Shown here: positions 1-9,490 of the stretch, in pieces
How positions within the stretch are numbered: position 1 is the stretch's first letter
Layout: every line of letters starts with the position of its first letter
Source of the DNA: Methanosalsum natronophilum
Lineage (GTDB): Archaea; Halobacteriota; Methanosarcinia; Methanosarcinales; Methanosarcinaceae
Assembly: GCF_024808815.1 (NCBI RefSeq)
Contig: NZ_JANUCS010000004.1
Location: forward strand, 60,183-124,182
Direction: 5' to 3'
DNA length: 64,000 nt
Notes under the pieces: model-generated
Database searches by the model: none
Seen by the model: the letters and a program-made list of their open reading frames with translations, nothing else
What the model was told of the DNA's origin: nothing
Program-made: the position numbers and the translations under genes

Positions 1-194
1 GAGAAAAGTTATTTTTTGACTATTTAAATATATGTAAATAAGTCTGAATTAGAATTACAGTGAACTATGGATGCTCAAATATAAATCATTTTACTTTGAA
101 TGTATTTGATATTAGTATATTTAGCTAAAAAATCATTTTAAAAAAGTGAATTTTATGGCATGCAAATAATAACTGACCACACAATTATTTGTTT

Positions 195-1388
195 TTACTT
201 ATCCGATTTTATCTTGGCTGCTAGATCTCGACCCAATTCTTTCACAGTATTAAGGTCATTTTCTTGGCTTGGTCCATTAACTGCTAGAGCTCCCACTATT
301 TCTATTTTGGTAGGTTCAAGGGTTTCCTGGAGTTGTTTAAGTGCACCTCCACCCCAACCATAGGAACTAAGAGCAACTGCATATTTGGTGGGTGGGCGGA
401 GTGCCTTGAATAAATTAGCAGCATAGATGGCAAGTGGATGCATACCATTGAGCACTGTTGGGGTTCCAACAACAATTCCACGAGAATCTACCAGGTCTCT
501 TGCAATATCTCCAAGATCTGCAGTTGTCAGGTCATACATGCAAACTTCAATATTTTCAGATAGGAGTGTTTCAACGATGGTCTTTACCATAACCTCAGTT
601 GAATTCCACATAGTTACATAAAGAACAATAACTTTTTCTTTAGTTTCACCAGCGGTCCATTTTTCATATACATCAAATATTTTCCCTGGATTCCTGTACA
701 TTGGTCCATGACTTGGAGCTATTAGTAGAGGATCTAACTCTTTTGCTTTTTCAAGACCTTTTTGTCCCATTTTTCTAAAAGGCATCATGATCTCGCCAAA
801 ATAACTTTTTGCAAGATAGAGTAGTTCACCAACATTATCGTCATCGTCATAGAATCCAAAAGCTGTATGTGCACCAAAGAAATCACATGAAAATAATATT
901 CGGTCTTCTTCAAGGAAAGTGAACATAGTCTCGGGCCAATGTAGCCAAGGAGCCTTAATGAATCTAAGTGTCTTACCACCAAGATCAAGAGTATCTCCTT
1001 CCTCTACGACTTGAACTCGGTCTGCTGGAACATCGAAATAAATATCTGCCATTTTAGCACCTTTTTCACTTGTAACAAGGATTGAATCAGGTGCTAGTTC
1101 CATGAAATGTTTTATTGAAGCTGCATGGTCCGGTTCAGCATGGTTCATGATGATATAGTGAATATCACCTATATCAGTTAGTTCTTTTATCTTACTTTCC
1201 AATTCCTTTTCGAAACCAGGATTAACACTATCAATAAGTGCAACTTTTTTGGTTCCTTGAACAAGATAAGCATTATAACTAGTACCTTTAGGAAGTGGGA
1301 TCAAGGCATCAAAAAGACGTCTATTCCAATCTTTAACACCAACCCAATGAACATTGTTGGCTAGTTCAGGTAAAGCATAATTGGTCAT
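195..1388 (-). CDS. fprA: F420H2 oxidase (A-type flavodiiron protein)
   Basis: The protein should reduce O2 to water with electrons from F420H2, a cytosolic oxygen-detoxifying role in methanogens. The N-terminal metallo-beta-lactamase-like half carries the diiron motif HAEPDH, followed by a GHxxTF-like stretch and further His/Asp ligands. The C-terminal third is a flavodoxin domain beginning VIVLYVTMWNSTE. About 397 residues is the usual size for the family. I chose ATG at 1388 rather than the in-frame ATG at 1400, because a GGTGA ribosome binding site lies between them, five bases before the inner ATG. The gene is alone on its strand, and the upstream 335 bases hold its promoter. The family call is secure; assignment to F420H2 rather than rubredoxin rests on the methanogen context. 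Confidence 0.92.
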   Translation of the reverse strand: MTNYALPELANNVHWVGVKDWNRRLFDALIPLPKGTSYNAYLVQGTKKVALIDSVNPGFEKELESKIKELTDIGDIHYIIMNHAEPDHAASIKHFMELAPDSILVTSEKGAKMADIYFDVPADRVQVVEEGDTLDLGGKTLRFIKAPWLHWPETMFTFLEEDRILFSCDFFGAHTAFGFYDDDDNVGELLYLAKSYFGEIMMPFRKMGQKGLEKAKELDPLLIAPSHGPMYRNPGKIFDVYEKWTAGETKEKVIVLYVTMWNSTEVMVKTIVETLLSENIEVCMYDLTTADLGDIARDLVDSRGIVVGTPTVLNGMHPLAIYAANLFKALRPPTKYAVALSSYGWGGGALKQLQETLEPTKIEIVGALAVNGPSQENDLNTVKELGRDLAAKIKSDK

Positions 1389-1723
1389 AATTTTCACCAT
1401 ATAATATATTTGATCAAATAATTTAATTGTATAGATATTGATAATATTCGTATAAAAACTTACAGAAACTTTAAGATTCCATTATACTCTATCTAAATTT
1501 TCTGTATAAGAAAAGGTAAAAAAAGCCCTTAAGTTTAATTCTTTAGATTTTGGAGATTAATTCACTTAATTTGAAGGATTAAATTTGGTAGGTACATAAT
1601 CATTAAAATTCGAATCCAAAACCTTTAAGTAAATCTTATATATATATTTTTAACTGTAGAGTGGAACTATAATCTTTTTCATAATACTAGAAAAATATAA
1701 TCTGAAAAGAATGGGGTGTAAAA
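1389..1723. other. Intergenic region between divergent fprA and lipoprotein gene
   Basis: This is AT-rich sequence with no open frame of note. It must hold two divergent promoters. A TATA-like tract (TATATATATTTTT) lies near 1640-1650, about 75 bases before the TTG start of the right-hand gene. I see no repeat, RNA gene or hairpin that stands out. Confidence 0.5.
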
Positions 1724-2522
1724 TTGAAATTTAACAAACTATTCCTAATAGTTCTTTTGACAATAATGTGTGGGATTGCATTAAGTGGGTGTTTAAATGG
1801 AGAACCAGCACTTAATGAAATTCCTGCTGATTATGAAGAAACTATGAGTATTAATTTAGGAGATGATATTACATTTACTCAGTATTTGATAGAAACACAG
1901 GATTCTTCCCAAGTATTAAATGACCTAAAACAAACTGCAGAAAATGAAGGTTGGGAATCAATAGCTGACTGGGAAGGAACATTTGTAGGATATGAAGTGG
2001 GAGTTGCACTTGAAAAAGATGATAATGTTATGATCATTAACACAGAGGTTGAGGATGAGTCTACGATTGCTACAATAATCACTGGTCCAAAAGAAGGAGT
2101 TGATATTGCTGGAATGAATGACGAGGTAACAACTCCACCCGCCAATGAAGACGAATATATTCCTGTGGACGAACCACCTACAACGGATGTAGATGGGCAA
2201 GACTTTACAGATGTGCCTAGGTATCCTAAACTCCGTAAGAATTAACTATCTTTCAGTTACCGTTGATTCTGATACTGATAAAGAGCAAGTAGACTATTTA
2301 ACAGATCAAGAGTTGGAAAGTATCAAAGAATTCTACGAAAATGAGTTAGATGTACATGGTTGGGAAGTTGTTACGGCAATGATAGTAACTGAGAGAGATG
2401 ATGCCCGGTTATTTATACAAGCTAATAAAGATAATAATAATCTAGAACTTGTTACACAGCCCAGCTCTGATTATGATGATATGAATGAAATTATGATATA
2501 TGTTGAAACAAGGAATGATTAA
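1724..2522 (+). pseudogene. Secreted lipoprotein gene with a +1 frameshift
   Basis: A TTG start follows a GGGGTGT ribosome binding site. The product begins with a signal peptide and a lipobox (LSGC, about residues 21-24), so it should be lipid-anchored outside the membrane. The first frame reads to a stop at 2245. The continuation lies one base later and reads to 2522. The sense of the protein switches at the run AAA at 2228-2230: removing one A restores a single frame reading RYPNSVRINYL across the join. The whole would be about 265 residues with two similar halves, each containing an NE/DVHGWE-type stretch and a terminal beta strand, separated by an acidic, proline-rich linker. The function is unknown. 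The extra A could be a real mutation, a phase-variable tract or a sequencing error. Confidence 0.7.
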
Positions 2523-2524
2523 AA

Positions 2525-2611
2525 ATGAGTGAAACGAGTACAGGTTTAAGTGAAAATATTGCCAGTGCATTAACCTATGTTTTAGGTTTTCTGACAGGCA
2601 TTATTTATTAA
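2525..2611 (+). pseudogene. Truncated DUF4870-type membrane protein start
   Basis: A 28-codon open frame begins two bases after the lipoprotein frame ends. Its product, MSETSTGLSENIASALTYVL plus eight residues, looks like the N-terminus and first membrane helix of DUF4870 proteins, small membrane proteins of about 100-120 residues common in methanogens. It stops with TAA after GIIY, where the family continues into a second and third helix. No continuation is visible before the converging gene at 2635. I read it as the remnant of a longer gene; a functional short membrane peptide is possible. Confidence 0.5.
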
Positions 2612-2634
2612 CGATTAAAACCATGTTCCTGTTT

Positions 2635-4224
2635 CTAATTCTTTATTGGTTTTGAGAATTTGCGTTCTATCTCATCTCTGTATAATGGATTATAGGAACA
2701 AAACGGTATTAATTTTCCGTCAGGTGTTGCGTAATGTATTCCACAACGCTGTAATCTTCCCACATCAAAGTTGTAAAGGTCCTGGAAATGCATTGAGCCT
2801 AAGAATAGGGTTTTCCTATGAAACTCTTTGGTTGCATTAATGTCACCTTGAGTAAAGAAGTTCTTAAAAAGGTCATATACATTTACATTCTTTGGTGCTT
2901 TTTCTGGATCTATGAACGAAGTGATCTTATAGATCGATTTAGCTTTTAATAGATTATATTTGACACCAGAAGCATGTTCTAGTTCGGTTGAGACATTGTC
3001 GAGGTATTCTGTTAATCCTTCCACATCGACAAAATCAGTAATTGGTACAAGTTTATCTCCATCAACAAAGATGTAAGTACCACCACCACAATGAGGATGA
3101 CACGTCAATTTAGGTATCTGGTATCCTTCTCGAACACTCGCTATAAAATTAGATATTGGAACAACAAAAGGGACTGGATACCAAGCATCTTTTCCTACCT
3201 GACCATCGGTTTGCTCTTCTACTAACTTAACCACGTCTGGAATGGTGATCCTATTTTCTTCACGAGTACTTTCATCAACTCTACCTGTGAAGGACATAGG
3301 TTGAAAATTAATACCTTTAACAACATCAAGGTTTTGAGTTGCAAACCTGATCATATCTCCAACTTGATCATCATTCACTCCTTTTGCAAGGGTTGGAACT
3401 AATGCAATACTTTTAATACCTACAGTCCTACAATTTTCTATTGCCTTTTCTTTAATTGGGAATGCATTGAAACCTCGTGTTTTTTCATAAGTTTCTTTTT
3501 TAATTCCGTCGAACTGTAAATAGATAGTGGTAAGCCCTGCATTATAGAGTTCTCTTGTAAACTCTAGATCTTTAGCAAGTCTAATACCGTTACTAGCTAT
3601 TTGTATTTGAATAAATCCCATATCATTAGCAAGTTTGATGATCTCCGGTAGATCATCACGAACTGTTGGTTCTCCACCTGAAAACTGGACTGAAAAACAT
3701 CGTACAGGTCGTTGATCTCTTAATGTGGATAACATAAACCGTATCTGCTCGATACTAGGCTCGTATAAGTATCCTTTTGCGTTTGCGTTTGCAAAACAAA
3801 TAGGACAATTCATATTACATCTATTAGTTACATCGATATTCGCAAGGATTGTACCAGTTGTATGGTCGTTGCATAAACCACAATCATCAGGACATTTGGA
3901 AGTACTAGTTGTATGTGGATTATCCAGACCCTTACCAATGAAATTATACTCATTGAATTTTTGGTACATGGCTGCATCTGACCAGTATATATCTTTATAG
4001 CTAGAGTGGTCTTGACATTCTTTTTGGATCATTACCTTCCCATTTTCTTCAAATAACTCTGCTTCAATTCGCTGCATGCATTCAGGACATAGTGACGTTA
4101 ATTTATTGAAACTGTTTTTAGTTTTGGTTTCGCACCCAAGTCCTCCACTTTTTGAATTAACTATATCCTCTTTAGGTAATTCTTCCTGTCCGCGAAATTG
4201 TGGTAAATTCTTTTCAACAACCAT
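2635..4224 (-). CDS. tes: Radical SAM enzyme, probable tetraether lipid synthase (Tes)
   Basis: About 529 residues. An N-terminal Cys-rich region (CPECMQRIEAE, later CPDDCGLCNDH) precedes the radical SAM motif CNMNCPICFANA and the SGGEPTVRDDLPE SAM-binding loop; C-terminal cysteines follow (CHPHCGGG, CGIHYA, CSYN). This arrangement matches the MJ0619/MA_1486 family, of which members join the biphytanyl chains of two archaeol lipids to make tetraethers. It would act on membrane phospholipids from the cytosolic face. I chose ATG at 4224, seven residues inside an in-frame TTG, because a GCAGGTAGAG ribosome binding site fits it. The gene diverges from a HdrD-like iron-sulfur protein that could supply electrons, which is inference only. 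Other lipid-modifying radical SAM paralogues share the motif, so the exact substrate is not certain. Confidence 0.72.
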   Translation of the reverse strand: MVVEKNLPQFRGQEELPKEDIVNSKSGGLGCETKTKNSFNKLTSLCPECMQRIEAELFEENGKVMIQKECQDHSSYKDIYWSDAAMYQKFNEYNFIGKGLDNPHTTSTSKCPDDCGLCNDHTTGTILANIDVTNRCNMNCPICFANANAKGYLYEPSIEQIRFMLSTLRDQRPVRCFSVQFSGGEPTVRDDLPEIIKLANDMGFIQIQIASNGIRLAKDLEFTRELYNAGLTTIYLQFDGIKKETYEKTRGFNAFPIKEKAIENCRTVGIKSIALVPTLAKGVNDDQVGDMIRFATQNLDVVKGINFQPMSFTGRVDESTREENRITIPDVVKLVEEQTDGQVGKDAWYPVPFVVPISNFIASVREGYQIPKLTCHPHCGGGTYIFVDGDKLVPITDFVDVEGLTEYLDNVSTELEHASGVKYNLLKAKSIYKITSFIDPEKAPKNVNVYDLFKNFFTQGDINATKEFHRKTLFLGSMHFQDLYNFDVGRLQRCGIHYATPDGKLIPFCSYNPLYRDEIERKFSKPIKN

Positions 4225-4655
4225 CTCTACCTGCTCTCCCAAAAGCCAGTTATTTGAGTTTAGAATATTATTCAGTTTTAAATATTAAATGGAACTCAGT
4301 TTATTGATTAAAAGTCTAACTCTTTCTGTATTGATCTAGGATTATTCTAAATCAATCAAGTGCCTGAAAATCTTAACTTGTTCTTTTCTACATTCAAATT
4401 AGCTGTGACCTTATTAGAGTATATATTGTCATTCATTGATATTAAAAGTACTTCTTTATCATCTATTAGATGATTTTCTCCATTTAAGTGTTTTATGTCA
4501 CAGGTTCATATACTCTCAGTTAAACCTCAGGAAATGTTTGAGCAAATTCTGCTATACTACTCTTAGTATCACCTACCATTTTGACTGCGATGCTCTTACT
4601 CGAAAAATGAATATTAATGTACTATTAATTAGTAAACATAAATTGAGGTGAAAAT
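4225..4655. other. Intergenic region between divergent tes-like and HdrD-like genes
   Basis: A 431-base AT-rich spacer without a convincing open frame. It should carry two divergent promoters. The only clear site is the GAGGTGA ribosome binding site at 4645-4651, which serves the right-hand gene. Confidence 0.5.
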
Positions 4656-5759
4656 ATCTATAAGTTCCAAGAAATAATTGAGTCATGTATTGATTGTGGG
4701 AAATGTCATGATGCTTGTTCAGTCTTTATGGTTACTGGTAATGAGGATTATACACCCCAAGCTAAAATCAATGTATTGTCGAAGATAGAAGCGGGTGAAG
4801 AATTATCACAACATGAACTTGATAATATTTATTTGTCTACACGATGTGGAGCTTGTGATGATATTTGTCCTGTAAATATTCCAATAACACAGATCATACA
4901 ATATGAGCGTGAATTATTGGGAAAAAGGGATCTAGAGCCCACCAAAACAAGTCATATCAGTAATAATATCATGAATAAAGGGAGTCCTGGTGGGATGGAT
5001 AGGTCTGCAAGGTTTGACTGGGTCACTGAAGACCTTGAGATCGCTGAAAATGCGGACTTGGCTTACATGGCTGGATGCTGGGTATCTTATAGTCAACCAC
5101 AAATAGCTCAATGTACAATTAAACTTCTAAATCATGCGGGTATAGATGTACAGATATTAAAAGATGAAACGTGTTGTGGCTTATTTCTTATAGATAATGG
5201 GAATATTGAAAAGGCTACAGAAAATGCTAGCAAGTATCTTGAGTATTTAGAGACACAGAATATTAAGAGATTACTTACATCCTGTCCTGGTTGTTATCAT
5301 GTAATTAAAAACGAATATAAGAAGTTAGGCTTAAATCCCAGTTTTGAGGTTGTATATGCTCTTGATCTCTTAAAAGAACTGATTGATGATAATATAATAG
5401 TTCCAAAAAGACCACTTGATTATAATGTATCTGTAAGGGATGCATGTCCAATTCGTGATAAAAAAGATGTACCAAGGAGTATTCTCAGATCAATTGGAGT
5501 CAATATTAAAGAAATGTTTAATGGTCAGCAGGTATGTTGTGGTGGACCAGCTGGCCTGAAACCAAACTTCCCCAAAATTGCAGGAGATATTGCATTACTA
5601 TCCGTGAATGAGTATAAGAAAAAAGCAGATACATTAGTTTCATATTGTCCGTTCTGTTTACATCATATCTCAGATGTATGCAAGTCGAATGAAGGTGAAA
5701 ATGAACTTGAAATGAAAGATGTTGTTGAATTAGTAGCAGAAAGTGTTTTGGATCAATGA
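4656..5759 (+). CDS. HdrD-like iron-sulfur protein (CCG domains), apparent ATC start
   Basis: Cytosolic electron-transfer or disulfide-reducing protein related to heterodisulfide reductase subunit D and GlpC. An N-terminal pair of [4Fe-4S] motifs (CIDCGKCHDAC, CGACDDICPVNIP) is followed by two cysteine-rich CCG domains (AGCWVSY with CCGLF and CPGCYH; later CPIRD, CCGGPAGLK, CPFCLHH). About 367 residues is close to HdrD size. The first cluster motif lies upstream of the first ATG at 4728. The open frame back to the stop at 4644 has no ATG, GTG or TTG. The GAGGTGA site at 4645 points, with four bases between, to ATC at 4656. No membrane partner (HdrE) is adjacent. It diverges from the Tes-like gene. 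The partner and substrate are unknown. Confidence 0.8.
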   Translation: MYKFQEIIESCIDCGKCHDACSVFMVTGNEDYTPQAKINVLSKIEAGEELSQHELDNIYLSTRCGACDDICPVNIPITQIIQYERELLGKRDLEPTKTSHISNNIMNKGSPGGMDRSARFDWVTEDLEIAENADLAYMAGCWVSYSQPQIAQCTIKLLNHAGIDVQILKDETCCGLFLIDNGNIEKATENASKYLEYLETQNIKRLLTSCPGCYHVIKNEYKKLGLNPSFEVVYALDLLKELIDDNIIVPKRPLDYNVSVRDACPIRDKKDVPRSILRSIGVNIKEMFNGQQVCCGGPAGLKPNFPKIAGDIALLSVNEYKKKADTLVSYCPFCLHHISDVCKSNEGENELEMKDVVELVAESVLDQ

Positions 5760-5881
5760 AGCTCAATAAGGCAAGTAATGATTTAATATCGATAATATCG
5801 AATAATTGTGATCTTTCCACCTTATTTCGATCAAGATCAAAGTTGAACATTCAACAAAAGTTTAAAAAAACAGGGAATAAG

Positions 5882-6508
5882 TTAATCCCTATCTCTTAAT
5901 TTAATTGGCAATAGTTCAGGTTTAACCTTTGAAATGTATACTATCACTGCACCTGTAATGATCGCTTCAATAACTATTAGAGGTAAATGTGCTACAGCAG
6001 TGACTTGTGCAAGTCCATAAAAGTCTGGACCCATTAGAGCTAGTACAAGTACTGTTAATAAAGCTGTAATACCAATTCCAATTCCACCACATATTATTGC
6101 AAGGCTCCTTATCGACATACCAGTATTATATCCTTTAGTGAAAATATAATAAGCAAGTATTGAGGGTAGACCTACAAGTGCTGTATTAACTCCTAATGTT
6201 GTTACACCACCGTGTTGAAATAGAAGTGTTTGAAGTGTGAGACCAATAAATATTGAGATATAGGCTATTGGTCCAAGTACAATTCCTAAAATAGCGTTGA
6301 TCATTGGATGAGCAGAGGTGGGTCCCAGGGGAATATGTATCAAAGAAATGACAAAAAATGCTGCTGTCATTATAGAAAATTTGGGAACTACCTCGGCTAA
6401 ATCTTGTTTTTTTAACGTGAATGAAAATACAATAATTATTGCTAGAATGGTTATTATCCAGCCAACTGTTACAATAGGTACTGATAAAATGCCATCTGAT
6501 ATATGCAT
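5882..6508 (-). CDS. cbiM: Cobalt/nickel ECF transporter substrate-binding protein CbiM
   Basis: Integral membrane protein of 208 residues beginning MHISDGIL, the N-terminal metal-binding motif of CbiM/NikM in which His2 and the free amino terminus coordinate the ion. The next conserved segment, PLGPTSAHPMINAILG, and about six membrane helices agree with the family. It would bring in Co2+ (for corrinoids used by methyltransferases) or Ni2+ (for F430). A ribosome binding site GGAGATGATT precedes the ATG. The usual partners CbiN/Q/O are not next to it in this window, so the energizing module must be elsewhere or the gene is an orphan. Repeated TGTTAA-like motifs upstream suggest metal-dependent regulation. 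Confidence 0.9.
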   Translation of the reverse strand: MHISDGILSVPIVTVGWIITILAIIIVFSFTLKKQDLAEVVPKFSIMTAAFFVISLIHIPLGPTSAHPMINAILGIVLGPIAYISIFIGLTLQTLLFQHGGVTTLGVNTALVGLPSILAYYIFTKGYNTGMSIRSLAIICGGIGIGITALLTVLVLALMGPDFYGLAQVTAVAHLPLIVIEAIITGAVIVYISKVKPELLPIKLRDRD

Positions 6509-6595
6509 GTATTAAATCATCTCCAGCTACTCTTTTCTAAATACGAAATTAACTTTACAATTGGCACTTAAAAAGGTTTCAAAAGGGCAAACAAA

Positions 6596-6647
6596 TGTTA
6601 GCCTATATGTTAACTATGTTAACACGCATTTTGAAAATAGTGTTAAT
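6596..6647. promoter_or_regulatory. Iterated TGTTAA motifs upstream of cbiM, candidate operator
   Basis: Four copies of TGTTA(A) occur in 52 bases (6596, 6608, 6617, 6641). Two of them form a perfect inverted repeat, GTTAAC-TAT-GTTAAC, at 6609-6623. The cluster is about 90-140 bases before the cbiM start codon on the other strand. A metal-responsive repressor such as NikR would be a natural binder, but I see only the repeats. Confidence 0.4.
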
Positions 6648-6916
6648 TGTTGCTTCGTGTGATCAATAAGGTAAGAAATTTAGATCAACTTGCATTTATG
6701 CGTATAAAATCTTGAGAATATCGAATACTAAAAACTACAGGGCACCCACATTCAAAATATTACTTTAAGTGAAAAACCAAATTATCAGAAGAGGTTTAGA
6801 TAGTAAATAAGTAACTCTCAACTAGATCCTCAACCCAATAATTATTTATGTCAGCTGAAAACATTTTCAGGTAAAAGCAATAGTGATACAAAAATAAGGA
6901 TTTGAATGGGACAAGA

Positions 6917-7417
6917 ATGGAGTACCTTGATCAGTTTGTACTAGATCAACTCAATTTCGGCGATGGCATAATTGCATATATTGCTATATTTATCTTAGCT
7001 GCGGCTCCAATGATAAAAGTATTCATGATAATTCCTGTAGCTATTGCGGCGGGTTTAGATCCACTGGGTACAGCGATATCTTCGTTTCTTGGTACTTTGT
7101 TTCCATTATACATTTGTCTCTTGATCTACTCAAAAATACCTTCCTTAAGTGAAAAGTTGACATTGAACACTCTTCGAAATAGGTCTGGCTATATTAAAGA
7201 AGCTATTAATATCTGGAATAGTTATGGCGTTCCAGGAATTTCATTGGTGGCACCATTATTTCTAGGGACAAACACGGCAGCTATGTTAGCTTTAGGTTTT
7301 GGTGCACAAGCTAAGAATATTGCTGCATGGATGTGTTTAAGTTTAGTATTATGGATTTTGATTATCACAATATTGTCATGTTATGGTTGCGGTAAATTCC
7401 TTGGTTATCTCGGCTGA
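6917..7417 (+). CDS. Small multi-drug export family membrane protein
   Basis: About 166 residues with four to five hydrophobic segments. The order AAAPMIKVFMIIPVAIAAGLD, a central SYGVPGISLVAPLFLGTN segment and a final hydrophobic helix fit the family named putative small multi-drug export protein (PF06695). The transported substrate of that family is not established. Start choice is uncertain: ATG at 6917 is used here, and a TTG at 6902 in the same frame lies directly against an AAGGA site. It is followed after 99 bases by a cation antiporter on the same strand. Confidence 0.65.
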   Translation: MEYLDQFVLDQLNFGDGIIAYIAIFILAAAPMIKVFMIIPVAIAAGLDPLGTAISSFLGTLFPLYICLLIYSKIPSLSEKLTLNTLRNRSGYIKEAINIWNSYGVPGISLVAPLFLGTNTAAMLALGFGAQAKNIAAWMCLSLVLWILIITILSCYGCGKFLGYLG

Positions 7418-7516
7418 TCAAGAACAGATAGACTATATATGCAAGAAGAAACGTTATTAGACCAAGAACTAAGCTAACTAAGTAATATCCAGATATGTTA
7501 TTAATACCGTGAAACC

Positions 7517-8950
7517 ATGTTACTTTCTATAGCCATACTCTTGATTATAGCAACCTTTTCTAGTAGAATTGCTGCAAGATTTGGTGTACCTGGATTGATA
7601 ATATTCCTTGCATTAGGTATGTTATTTGGGAGTGAAGGTCTAAACCTGATCACACTGGAAGATTATATTACAGTTCAACAAATAGCAATTGCGGCTCTGG
7701 TAATTATCTTGTTTGAAGGTGGACTCACTACAAAAAGGAGTCAAATCGATATTGCTGCTGGTCCTTCAATATCTCTTGCTACTATTGGTGTTACTTTAAC
7801 TGCTGTTATTCTAGGGATTATATCTCATGTTGTTCTCGGTTTTGATATATATTCAGCGATCCTTATTGGAACAATTGTAGCTTCAACTGATGCAGCCGCT
7901 GTGTTCACTATATTCAAGAACAGGAAAATCGATCCCAAAACGAGCTCTACTCTAGAGATTGAATCGGCTTCCAATGATCCAGTAGCAATAATACTCACAG
8001 TCACAATGATTGGACTTATTCTAGATACACTCGATTCAGCATCAATTCTAATACTGAATCTTCTCTGGCAAATACTGGCCGGGGTTTTGATTGGAGTGAT
8101 AATAGGCTACTTAGCACCCTATCTCATAAATAGACTAAAGCTAGAAAGTGGCGGGTTTTATTATGTATTAGCTCTAAGTCTATGTTTTTTGAGTTATGGA
8201 TTAGCTGATGAGATATATGCGAACGGTTTTCTTGCAGTGTTCATAACAGGCTTGATCATTGGGAATAGAGAGGTCATATATAAACAGGGTATACTTAGAT
8301 TTCTTGATGGTACCTCTACGTTCAGTCAAGTACTTCTCTTTCTAATGCTTGGACTCCTTGTAACACCTTCTGAGCTGGTCGCTCTTTGGAAAGAAGGAGT
8401 GGTGGTTGCTATCATTTTGATATTCGTTGCTCGTCCACTAGCTGTACTATTATGCACAATATTTTGGAAGTATAGCATACAACAACGTTTGTTCTTAACT
8501 TGGGGTGGTATTAAGGGTGCTGTACCTATTGTCCTGGCAACATATCCATCAGCAGCTGGTATGGAAGACGGCACGTTCTATTTCCATATAGTTTTCTTTG
8601 TAGTTCTGTTCTCAGCATTAGTTCAAGGTTCTACTATTGATATAGTAGCTAAAAAACTTGGGTTGTTAACAGGAATGAAAAATCATCCATTGCATTCAAT
8701 GGAACTATTATCACTTGAGAGATCCAAGTCAGAATTGTTAGAACTTGAGGTATTACCTGAAAATTCAATAATCGATCGAAAGATACAAGATTTAAATTTA
8801 CCACCAAATTGTTTAATAACAGCTATTGTGAGGGAAAGTGAAATAACAACTCCACGTGGTCAGACTAAGATCAAATCTGGTGATATTTTGTTTGTATTAA
8901 CAAGATATAAGGATAAGGATAAGTTGCTTGAAGTTTTGAACTTTGATTAA
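7517..8950 (+). CDS. CPA1 cation/proton antiporter with RCK_C domain (NhaP2/CvrA-like)
   Basis: Integral membrane antiporter of 477 residues that should exchange K+ or Na+ for protons. Residues 1-380 form about 12 membrane helices. The transport-site motifs are STDAAAVFTIF and ESASNDPVAIILT, the latter carrying the ND pair typical of electroneutral CPA1 exchangers. Residues 395-477 form a cytosolic RCK_C (TrkA-C) regulatory domain with the pattern LPENSIIDRKIQDLNLP and a final GDILFVLT strand. This layout matches NhaP2/CvrA potassium/proton antiporters. It is a second, distinct antiporter from the gene at 10821. Confidence 0.88.
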   Translation: MLLSIAILLIIATFSSRIAARFGVPGLIIFLALGMLFGSEGLNLITLEDYITVQQIAIAALVIILFEGGLTTKRSQIDIAAGPSISLATIGVTLTAVILGIISHVVLGFDIYSAILIGTIVASTDAAAVFTIFKNRKIDPKTSSTLEIESASNDPVAIILTVTMIGLILDTLDSASILILNLLWQILAGVLIGVIIGYLAPYLINRLKLESGGFYYVLALSLCFLSYGLADEIYANGFLAVFITGLIIGNREVIYKQGILRFLDGTSTFSQVLLFLMLGLLVTPSELVALWKEGVVVAIILIFVARPLAVLLCTIFWKYSIQQRLFLTWGGIKGAVPIVLATYPSAAGMEDGTFYFHIVFFVVLFSALVQGSTIDIVAKKLGLLTGMKNHPLHSMELLSLERSKSELLELEVLPENSIIDRKIQDLNLPPNCLITAIVRESEITTPRGQTKIKSGDILFVLTRYKDKDKLLEVLNFD

Positions 8951-8976
8951 GCTTAACATGAACTCATATTATTGTG

Positions 8977-9008
8977 TCAAATCCCCCTCCTTTACGGAAG
9001 GGAACTCT
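8977..9008 (-). repeat. IS200/IS605-type right-end remnant
   Basis: Read on the minus strand this is a hairpin-forming sequence TTCCCTTCCGTAAAGGAGGG followed by a short tail ending TTGACA. It is nearly the same as the plus-strand sequence at 12967-12996, so two inverted copies bracket four genes. Such hairpins form the right end of IS200/IS605 (IS1341-type) elements. No transposase remains next to it. Confidence 0.5.
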
Positions 9009-9082
9009 TGCGTTTTCAGTTGAATACTTTCACCCTGCACATATAAAATTCATAAAGGTTCACGTGTAAAAAATAGGATAAT

Positions 9083-9490
9083 ATGATAACCATATCTGAC
9101 AAAACTGAATTTGTTAAAGTACACGAAATGTCGTGTAAATGCACAAATTGGGCTGATAATACCTTTTTTAAAAATAAAGAGTATAAGGTATGTGAAGAGA
9201 TGGTATGTCCGATCTGTAAATCGAGATACGTTTGGGAACTTTCTGAGGAGCACGAGTATTTTCAAGGTGAGGTTCGAGAAGAACTTTGGTTAAAATATAT
9301 TGATTCACATACATCCAAGGATACTCAAAATGAAAGGATATCAATTAAATCCAAGGTACCTGAGTTTACTATACGCAAATCCAACGGGAATTTCTGGATA
9401 GCTGTAGATGGATACGGTGATACTGAACAGAAATCAAAAAATGAACTTATCGATAAATTGAATGAATGGCTAGCATACCATTCAAACTAA
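9083..9490 (+). CDS. Hypothetical protein with a possible zinc-binding cysteine set
   Basis: 135 residues, not recognised. The N-terminal half has cysteines at CKC and CPICKSRY, spaced like a loose zinc ribbon (CxC...CxxC). The C-terminal half is charged and looks like a small alpha/beta domain with TIRKSNGNFWIAVDGYG. The ATG follows a weak AGGATAAT site. It stands alone between an antiporter gene and the membrane regulator at 9761. Confidence 0.6.
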   Translation: MITISDKTEFVKVHEMSCKCTNWADNTFFKNKEYKVCEEMVCPICKSRYVWELSEEHEYFQGEVREELWLKYIDSHTSKDTQNERISIKSKVPEFTIRKSNGNFWIAVDGYGDTEQKSKNELIDKLNEWLAYHSN

